In this document: piece by piece, positions 57,625-64,000 of the stretch
Layout of the letters: every line of letters starts with the position of its first letter
Position numbering within the stretch: the stretch's first letter is position 1
Assembly: GCA_949358305.1 (NCBI GenBank)
Contig: OX442315.1
Span: 35,366,427 to 35,430,426 of the forward strand
Origin: Strigamia acuminata
Taxonomy: Eukaryota; Arthropoda; Chilopoda; Geophilomorpha; Linotaeniidae
DNA: 64,000 nt
Direction: 5' to 3'
Program-made: the position numbers and the translations under genes
Notes under the pieces: generated by a model
The model's input: the letters and a program-made list of their open reading frames with translations, nothing else
Databases searched by the model: none
Told to the model about the DNA's origin: nothing

Positions 57625-58247
57625 ATGAATAAATAAATCAAACGAGACGTTTGACCGGATTACATCGGTTCCGGAGTCGCGCGCTGGAATGGCGCAACCC
57701 GCATGATGGGTCGAATGTGACCGGGTTCGGTCCACTGCCACGATGGCGACTGGGGCGGATCAATTGGCTGACAACTGAATAAACAAAGAAATAAAGAAAT
57801 GAAGAAACGGATAAACGAACGATCGAAACCGGTCGGTCGAATCTCTCACCTTGCATCATCGCCGTCGTTGTTGTGGTCGTTGGTTTTCTCGTTTTTGTTC
57901 ATCGTCTGGAACATAGAAATTAAATTAAAGTCGAATGCAAAGGAAAATAAAATAACGGCTAAGAAAAAATAAAAAATTGCAAGTCACGAGTCTGTCAAAT
58001 GAGCGAGCGAGCGGTGCCCGACCGAACCAATGCAGGCGTTCGTGTTTGCACGCGCGTGTTAATTGATACGTTGTCGAGAGAGGCGTAGAGGTAATCGAGG
58101 GTTGTTTTTTTTTTCAATTTGTCGATCGATTGACTGATAAATGTGACGGTAGAACGGTCAACTACTCACTTTTTGGAAGATGGAAACACGACGTCGTCTG
58201 TCCCGCGCGTGATCACTATCGATGCATAGAGCGACACCAAGTGACAT
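54433..58247 (-). CDS. Micro-exon gene 1, six short coding exons, 147 residues
   Basis: Minus-strand exons 58247-58170, 57905-57850, 57774-57664, 57584-57507, 57382-57305 and 54475-54433 have GT-AG introns and join in one frame to a TGA stop. Lengths are 78, 56, 111, 78, 78 and 43; the 111 and the two inner 78-bp exons are symmetric phase 2. The two inner 78-bp exons encode related peptides sharing RGR, LxRFA and PGRP, so they look duplicated. Exon 3 has WQWTEPGHIRP, similar to the WGE(V/M)RPG motif of micro-exon gene 2 at 61,732. The start ATG at 58,247 is a choice; the frame is open further upstream without an ATG. Exon 6 also has a longer open frame in another phase, to 54,194, so its true end is uncertain. 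No known domain. The last intron is 2.8 kb and holds repeats. Confidence 0.5.
54476..57304. other. Long last intron of micro-exon gene 1, repeat-filled
   Basis: It contains a direct duplication (GATGGCGCTCTGGTTT... near 54,640 and AGTGGCGCTGTTTTCC... near 55,030). Two further units of the 50-kb repeat family follow at about 55,200-56,290 (TCTCAGACTGGCC at 55,653, TTTATGGCAACGCACC at about 56,093) and about 56,335-56,900 (at 56,673). No other exon was recognised. Confidence 0.5.
55200..56900 (-). repeat. Two more units of the dispersed repeat family
   Basis: The units carry the blocks listed for 50,010-52,290 in the same order and orientation, with short (TAAA)n tracts. The minus-strand open segments with EPGYHAARRVL (about 55,600) and YFWDESSGLPPP (about 56,820) are again preserved. 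Confidence 0.7.
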
Positions 58248-58469
58248 AATCCGGAAACATGGCGGCTGTCTGTCTCCATCCTCTCGGCACACGGTTCCAC
58301 GCGGCGGGTATCTCCGTCCACTCGACCAATCGTCGTATTCGTTGTTATCCTTTTTCCTTTTTTTTTTCTTTTTTTTTTCTTTCTTTTTTTTTCTTTTTTT
58401 CTTTTTTAGGCGAGTAAATAAAACTGACTGAAATAAAAATTCCCATCCGTCCACCCATTTCGTTTTGTT

Positions 58470-59830
58470 TTTTAACGTGACGATTCTGAGTAATTACGTC
58501 ACACCGTGTACCCCAACCATTAATCAGATTATCACGATAGATGTCGCGTGAAATGAGATTGTGAACGCTTAAACTGGTCTACGGTTTAAATTCCATTACG
58601 CGATGCACGGCGCGCCATCGTAAATGACGCGAATTTCGGTCACTGCATCCGATGGATCTACTAACACCTTCAGACCAACCGGGACTGATTCGAGCCCTCG
58701 CGGAAATCCGGGGGGTTTCGGTCACAAAAGTCTGCATTCGGGTTGCGCAACCACTCTATTGTTCAGCCGTTGGTCAACCGGGGCAGTTGGCACCGACGAG
58801 CGTCGACAGTCCCAACAAATTCTTCCAAAATAAACTCTCACATCGACATCACAACGTTCCGCCCGGTACAAACAAACAAACAGTTATGAAAAACACTTGG
58901 TTTATCTATTTATTTATTTATTTGTCCGTTCGTTTCCACACACTCTCTTTGCACATGACAGATTCGGCATCTGGTCGTAGAAAATTTCAATATTTTGATG
59001 CAACACGTTCTGGTGTCAGTGCGCGATCGTGAGCGAAGTCCTCGACAATGTGCTCGCATGAGCGTGTCTTTGTTTGCCATGCACACGCGTGAACGCGTTC
59101 CCACGCGCGATAATATGCGAGGTGCGATGTATGTAAGCGCGACATGGATTTTTGACACCGGCATCGATAATAATGTTCACCAACGTGGATAAATGTCCGA
59201 AGGTGTCCGGTGCTTATGGCAACGCACCGGGACGCAGTTAAATAGCAAGTAGAATTAAAAATATAATTGTTTAATAAAAGGAAACTCTCATAATGTTGAA
59301 ACGATAAAGCAAACGCAGAATTCAGATCCAAACTCAGATTCGAATTAGGTCAGATTAGGCCAGGTTATAGATCCACAAACTCCCGAGACGCGACAAGAAA
59401 ATGAAAAGGACGCGTTTATCACTTACAGGTGCCTGGCGATCGACAACGAGCGGACGATTAAAGTTTAAATTTCGGATCTTGGAACCGGTTCCGCGGTTCG
59501 TATTCCAATGATTAACGAGATTATCTTCGTAGCAACCGACTGGAACAAAAGTTTCGTAAAATATCCGCCGTTTCATATTTTAATTTTACCTTCCAGAGTT
59601 GACGTCCCGTCGGAGTCGACGCGAGTTCTAATCACCGCGTCCGCTGCATTTTGCGAAAGCCTTCAGACCGAGAGCAGAGCGAGGGGCCGTCGTCGCTCGG
59701 TCGAGCGGCACAGTACCCACCGAGTGGCGCGGTACCCGAGTTCTTCTGACGCCAGTGCCGATAGGTGTCCCTTTTGCACGCCCCTCTCGGTCTCAGACTG
59801 GCCTTCTGGTCAGTCACAATAACAAATCAA
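58470..59830 (-). repeat. Further units of the dispersed repeat family
   Basis: A diverged unit at about 58,480-58,850 continues into a tail with TTTATGGCAACGCACCGGGA at about 59,213. A second unit at about 59,455-59,830 has TCTCAGACTGGCCTTCTGG at 59,791. They lie upstream of micro-exon gene 1 and downstream of nothing recognisable. Confidence 0.6.
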
Positions 59831-60850
59831 AAATAAGCTACACAACTGACAAAAGTTATGATTAAAATGCTGATTAAAAATGTAATAATATTGTTGCCAA
59901 ATAACTGACGACTATAAATAAATTTTCCACATTGAAATTGTCCGTAAAATCCGAAGTAAAATTCATCGGAGGAAATTATACCTGTGCACCTCGCTGCGCG
60001 GTATCTGCGCATGCGCATTTACGATTTAACGCAAACTTTAAATTAATCCCAGAATCCATCATTGTTCGCAATTGTGATTGCGTCTGGAATTGTGTGCTAT
60101 TTTAATTGTAAATTTTAATATTTCAATAATCTCAAATCAAACTGAAAAAAAAAAAAAAAAAAAAATATTCATTTCATTAAATTCTGATTGTCGCCCCTCT
60201 CGACCACGTTGCGTTCATTATCACGCATTAGGGCGCGCTCAAACGCGCGTACCATTAGAGGCGACGCGTTTGCGTTGGTGCACTGATGTGCGCTTCTCTC
60301 GCGGGTGGGCGCAAAGAAATGGAGAGGAAAAGAGAAAACGTAAAGAAGAGAATGGAAAGAATCCTCTCTTTATTTTTTTTTATTTCTTTATTTATTTATT
60401 TATTTTTTTTCTTAATTTCTAATTTGTGTCACCGAGTGTCGCGTCGTATTCTCGCGTCTTTGCAGCGAGCGACGGGCTAAAGCTTTCCTACCATACCGCG
60501 CTTTGCTTCGCGCACTTGTACGCATTGGTTCATTCGCTATATCGAGTTTCGTTTGCACGGTAAGCAAACCTAGTCAATTTTCAAAATAGAAAAAGGGGAA
60601 GAATCTCCAACAATTTGACCGACTCGTCAATTAAACCGACCGACCAACTAACTAAATGAACCAGAACGGGTCGATGCGCGAGCACGGGCGGGAATCCCCG
60701 TGGTTACACCACTATCACCGCCATTTTGTTCTCGATCTCTATCCAATTTTAGTTTTGCAGTCGGACTCACGATTTTGTCAGTTTTTCGTTTTTCATTTAT
60801 TCGTTTAAATTCTTTCTCTTTTTCCTCGATGGTAGACGCAACAAGACGAG
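59831..60850 (+). promoter_or_regulatory. Upstream region and probable 5' UTR intron of the thymidine kinase gene
   Basis: A donor-like GCACG|GTAAGC (about 60,559) and an acceptor CGATGGTAG|ACGC (about 60,835), 16 bases before the ATG, suggest a 5' UTR intron of about 275 bp. A poly-A run lies at 60,144-60,164. The rest is unremarkable. Confidence 0.45.
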
Positions 60851-61408
60851 ATGTCGACGTCGGCCATCGAGGATCGACCACGAGGCAATATCCAGTTAAT
60901 AGTGGGCCCGATGTTTGCAGGGAAAACAACTGAACTCTTGAGGCGCCTAGAAGGAGAAGAAGCGTTGTTATTGAAGCCCAAAATCGACAACCGCCACATT
61001 CCCGGAGAAATCGTCGCTCGTGACGGAAAATCGAGAGCGGCGCGCGCCGTCGAAAACCTCGCGGAAGCCCGAAGACAATCCGAAAATTTCGGGATTATCG
61101 GGATTGACGAGGGCCAGTTTTTCGAGGACTTGGTACAATTCTGTCAAGAAATGGCAGAGAAAGGAAAGACTGTGGTAATCGCGGCCCTCGATGGGGATTT
61201 CAAGTTGAACCCGTTCGGTCAAGTCTGCGATTTGCTCCCGAAATCAGAGCACATCGTGAAGCTGAAGGCAACGTGCTACCGGTGTCGAGGGGAAGCCGCG
61301 TTCACGAAGCGGACGTCGGGCGAAGAAGACGTCGTGGTGATAGGGGGTGCCGAGAAATACGCCCCCACGTGTCGCGCGTGTTTCGCAAATTGTTCACCAA
61401 TCGGCTAA
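60851..61408 (+). CDS. TK1: Thymidine kinase, TK1 type (uninterrupted coding sequence)
   Basis: The ORF of 185 residues transfers phosphate from ATP to thymidine in the cytosolic dTTP salvage pathway. P-loop GPMFAGKT at 19-26; IDEGQFF at 85-91 with the presumed catalytic Glu at 87; ALDGDF at 112-117; structural zinc Cys pairs at 142/145 (CYRC) and 174/177 (CRAC); the lasso-type substrate loop with IGGAEKY before the last pair. It is shorter than vertebrate TK1 (about 234) mainly because the C-terminal regulatory tail is missing, and it ends shortly after the last zinc pair. The coding sequence has no intron, unusual for animal TK1 genes. A retrocopy or a horizontally acquired gene are both possible. 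All key residues are present, so it is probably active. Confidence 0.93.
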   Translation: MSTSAIEDRPRGNIQLIVGPMFAGKTTELLRRLEGEEALLLKPKIDNRHIPGEIVARDGKSRAARAVENLAEARRQSENFGIIGIDEGQFFEDLVQFCQEMAEKGKTVVIAALDGDFKLNPFGQVCDLLPKSEHIVKLKATCYRCRGEAAFTKRTSGEEDVVVIGGAEKYAPTCRACFANCSPIG

Positions 61409-61731
61409 CTAACAAACCGGTCGTGTCGTTTTTAACACCGATAGATTCATTCGAATTAAATTTTTTTTTTTTTTGCGATCAAATAAACCCAATCAATCGT
61501 GGCCACTTATCTCAAATTCAATTTTTATTTAAATTATAAACCACAAACGAACAAAATACAATAAAAAATGAAAAATTACGCCGATGGCGCTACGTTTGAT
61601 AACGATGTCCCACTAAGAGGAAGAAAAAAAAATATATGTATATATATATATATCAAACAAACAAACAAACAAACAAACAAACAAACAAACAAACAAACAA
61701 AAAAAAAAAAAAAGAATGATAAAAAGAATAA
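61409..61731. other. Convergent 3' region between thymidine kinase and micro-exon gene 2
   Basis: AATAAA at about 61,482 can serve the + strand kinase gene. (TA)n and (CAAA)n microsatellites lie at about 61,632-61,710. No gene. Confidence 0.6.
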
Positions 61732-62619
61732 TTAATTAACTAACTGGACAGGTAGATATAGCGCGACGAACTGGTGGCGGTCGCGGGTGACTGGTGACTG
61801 GTAACTGGTGACGAACGGGTTGCAACCACCAAACTGGTAGCAAGTTGTGCAGAATTGAAACACATAGTTTCGGGTGGATCTTGGGATATCCGACCACCCA
61901 TGCGTCGGTGGTGTTGGGCGATCCCGCGCGTGGCGCCTGTTGCATTGGAAATTATTGGCACGCATAGGTGGCAACCATGGTAAGTTACTATGGAAAAAAA
62001 AAAAAATGATTAATCAAATCGCGACCGACGAATCGACCATAAATTGCTTTACTCACTCTGGCACATAGCGCCTCGGCCCGAAGAATATGTTATTACCAAA
62101 TTCCCCGGGCCGCACATAGATGGTCTGCGGCGACCTCGTCGAAGGTGGCGATCGCGACGAACCCCTTAAAAATAAAATAAAAATAAAATAGAATGAAATA
62201 AAAAGTGTCAAATAAATAAAACCAATCGATCGACCAATCACTCTCACCTTGTGCCCGGGCGCATTTCACCCCAAATGATGGGGTTATTCACGTTCTTTTT
62301 CCCAAACGACAATCGCGATGGGCCCCTTAAAAATAAAATAAAAATAAAATGAAATAAAATAAAATGTGTCGAATAAATAAAACCAATCGATCGACCAACC
62401 ACTCTCACCTCGTGCCCGGGCGCATTTCACCCCAAATGATGGGGTTATTCACGTTCTTTTTCCCAAACGACAATCGCGATGGGCCCCTTAAAAATAAAAT
62501 AAAAATAAAATGAAATAAAATAAAATGTGTCGAATAAATAAAACCAATCGATCGACCAACCACTCTCACCTCGTGCCCGGGCGCACTTCACCCCAGATGA
62601 CGTTCTTTCCGTTCTCCAT
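61732..62619 (-). CDS. Micro-exon gene 2, five coding exons, 189 residues
   Basis: Minus-strand exons 62619-62570 (50), 62486-62409 (78), 62325-62248 (78), 62164-62057 (108) and 61987-61732 (256) are separated by three 83-bp introns and one of 69 bp, all GT-AG. They join in a single frame to TAA; internal exons are symmetric phase 2. Exons 2 and 3 differ at one synonymous base. Motif NVIWGEVRPGTR in exon 1 recurs as NPIIWGEMRPGTR in exons 2 and 3 and as QTIYVRPGEFG in exon 4. The last exon has a cysteine group FCTTCYQFGGC. The frame starts at an ATG that abuts the acceptor TTTCAG, so an upstream exon is likely; a 78-bp candidate at 63020-62943 joins in phase. It shares exon size, phase and the W-x-E ... 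RPG motif with micro-exon gene 1, so the two are probably related. No known domain; function unknown. Confidence 0.6.
62248..62569 (-). repeat. 161-bp tandem exon-intron duplication
   Basis: Exon 62409-62486 plus intron 62487-62569 (78 + 83 bp) repeats almost exactly at 62248-62325 plus 62326-62408. The two introns look identical and the exons differ by one silent base. This is a very recent duplication that preserves the reading frame. Confidence 0.9.
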
Positions 62620-62882
62620 CTGAAATGTAAAAATTAGATTACCGTAAATTAAATACAAACGAGAATTGAACAGCAAAACACAATCAATGAAAAGGAAAGG
62701 AAGGTGAATAAAACCACAGATCAATCAAACAATGATAAACCGAATTATTCTCTTTTCATTTCTGGCAAGCGAGAATATGGCGACGAATTCCGCGCCTCTC
62801 CACGCTTCCACTCGTTTAGACACAAGCGGACGAATGGTCGGATTGTTGAAACAATTGTTGTCGTTGTCAATTGGTTGATTGG

Positions 62883-62884
<2 letters not shown>

Positions 62885-62915
<31 letters not shown>
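62885..62915. repeat. (TAGA)n microsatellite
   Basis: About eight TAGA units. Confidence 0.9.
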
Positions 62916-63357
62916 TGATAAATAGATAAACGGCATAAATACTTTCAACTTGCTCAGCAGCGAAGCACGTGGCGGCGCGGAATCAGCGGTCAGGTATGGC
63001 GGATTTCGATAACGACGCTGCTTGGTGAGCGGAGTTACAAAAAAATAAAAATTTGAAAGCATCGTGAAACAAATAGATGAATAAACAAATAAACATAAAT
63101 ATATAAATAAACAAATAAATAAATAAAATAGACAAAAATAAACAAACAACGTCGCATCACGCGCGGGATTCCATGGTTGTCGCCAGATGCCGCGTCGAAT
63201 CACTCGCGCGCTCGCCATCAGTAGTGTGGACCCCGTGTCGTGAACAAGTGAACAAGTGGAACGATTAGAGGTAAATTAACCATTTTCCCGGTAAACACTC
63301 GTCAGTTGGCGTTTTTACACGCGGTTCGCGGCCCTGGACTGCATTGCTTTTTGCGGC
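62916..63357. other. Upstream flank of micro-exon gene 2 up to the assembly gap
   Basis: It holds the candidate 78-bp exon 63020-62943 (acceptor CACCAAG|CAGCG, donor TTGAAA|GTATTT on the minus strand) and AT-rich (TAAA)n sequence. A minus-strand ATG at 63,218 begins a short open frame that did not join in phase with that exon. Confidence 0.4.
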
Positions 63358-63557
63358 NNNNNNNNNNNNNNNNNNNNNNNNNNNNNNNNNNNNNNNNNNN
63401 NNNNNNNNNNNNNNNNNNNNNNNNNNNNNNNNNNNNNNNNNNNNNNNNNNNNNNNNNNNNNNNNNNNNNNNNNNNNNNNNNNNNNNNNNNNNNNNNNNNN
63501 NNNNNNNNNNNNNNNNNNNNNNNNNNNNNNNNNNNNNNNNNNNNNNNNNNNNNNNNN
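63358..63557. other. Assembly gap, 200 N
   Basis: Exactly 200 unknown bases, a typical placeholder for a gap of unknown size. Open frames spanning it are meaningless. Confidence 0.99.
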
Positions 63558-64000
63558 AAGAATCATCGGTGAACAATTTGTTGCCTCGGACTTAGCGGTG
63601 CGCATCGCAAAGGCAAAAGAATTTAAATATTTTGGCCAGTGGGAGTGAATGTCCGAGTATAAAGCTAACATCATTTTTAAAGTCCTGTTAGCCCGCTCTG
63701 TAATATTAGCGGCAGCGTGATATGGGCTAATGTGAGCAATATCTACGTGATTTTTTCGACAAAAATCATTAAATATTGTTGACACGAATTGTTTGCCGTT
63801 GTCGGAGATTATCTTTTTTGGATATCCCCAACGGTGGAAAACTTCGCTCATTTTATTAACGATGCATTCACTTGATGCAGTCGCTAGTGGGAAGACTTCA
63901 ATCCATTTTGTACAATTATCAATGATTACTAAAATCCATTTTAATTGTGAACGACCGGCTGGCTTTGGTCCCATCAGGTCAATGCTTATTGTCTCCCACG
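63558..64000 (-). pseudogene. pol: Ty3/gypsy integrase core fragment, runs off the window
   Basis: The minus-strand frame is open from the window edge to the gap. Catalytic triad residues are visible: D in SIDLMGP (about 63,980), D in SDNGKQF (about 63,810) and E in NITERANRT (about 63,705). The frame ends at NCSPMIL next to the Ns. It differs clearly from element 1 (for example WIEVFPLATA against WPELYPMAHP). It probably belongs to the same family as element 2, possibly to the same copy. Confidence 0.88.

Noticed and set aside
63100-63218. Minus-strand ATG at 63,218 as first exon of micro-exon gene 2
   Set aside because: Joining its possible donor to the 78-bp candidate exon puts a stop in frame.
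63265-63595. Open frames running through the N gap
   Set aside because: They exist only because Ns cannot contain stops.

Overview
The window is animal nuclear DNA. It has GT-AG introns of roughly 70-330 bp, Ty3/gypsy LTR retrotransposons, hAT and Tc1/mariner-type MITEs, a ZNFX1-type RNA helicase family and a TK1-type thymidine kinase. An arthropod fits best, and a springtail-like hexapod is my guess from general impression only; no single marker fixes the taxon.

Region 1 (about 1-43,600) is a cluster of tandem paralogues. Three ZNFX1-like helicase/zinc-finger genes lie head to tail on the + strand: copy 1 at 287-4,885 (decayed), copy 2 at 6,675-23,699 (split by a retrotransposon and short at its 3' end) and copy 3 at 33,969-38,741 (open, complete to a C-terminal RZ-type finger). 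Copies 2 and 3 are each followed by a three-exon leucine-rich-repeat gene (25,271-27,000 and 40,087-41,768), and a third LRR copy is broken at 43,396-43,605. A helicase plus LRR pair therefore appears to be the duplicated unit. ZNFX1 proteins act in antiviral sensing and small-RNA inheritance in other animals, so an RNA-defence role is plausible here but is inferred.

Mobile DNA has invaded the cluster repeatedly. A complete, young 11.4-kb Ty3/gypsy element (7,478-18,887, - strand) sits in the helicase exon of copy 2. It has 613-bp LTRs, a gag-pol -1 frameshift site, a tRNA-Pro-like primer site and a third ORF that appears to be spliced. A palindromic foldback MITE lies in an intron of copy 2, two hAT MITEs with perfect 8-bp target duplications and another large foldback element lie at 27.6-31.8 kb, and a second gypsy element (from 43,606) lies in the third LRR copy.

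Region 2 (about 49,540-63,357) has different texture: higher GC, dispersed 0.6-1.2 kb repeats with (TAAA)n tracts, and several small genes. These are a three-exon zinc-binding protein (53,442-53,990, +), two minus-strand genes built from short phase-symmetric exons of which five are exactly 78 bp (54,433-58,247 and 61,732-62,619), and a thymidine kinase with uninterrupted coding sequence (60,851-61,408, +). The pol reading frame of the second gypsy element stops at about 49,540. A colinear integrase fragment in the same orientation ends at the edge of an N gap (63,558) at the adjacent homologous codon. Region 2 may thus be a large insertion in that element, or the junction may be a scaffolding artefact.
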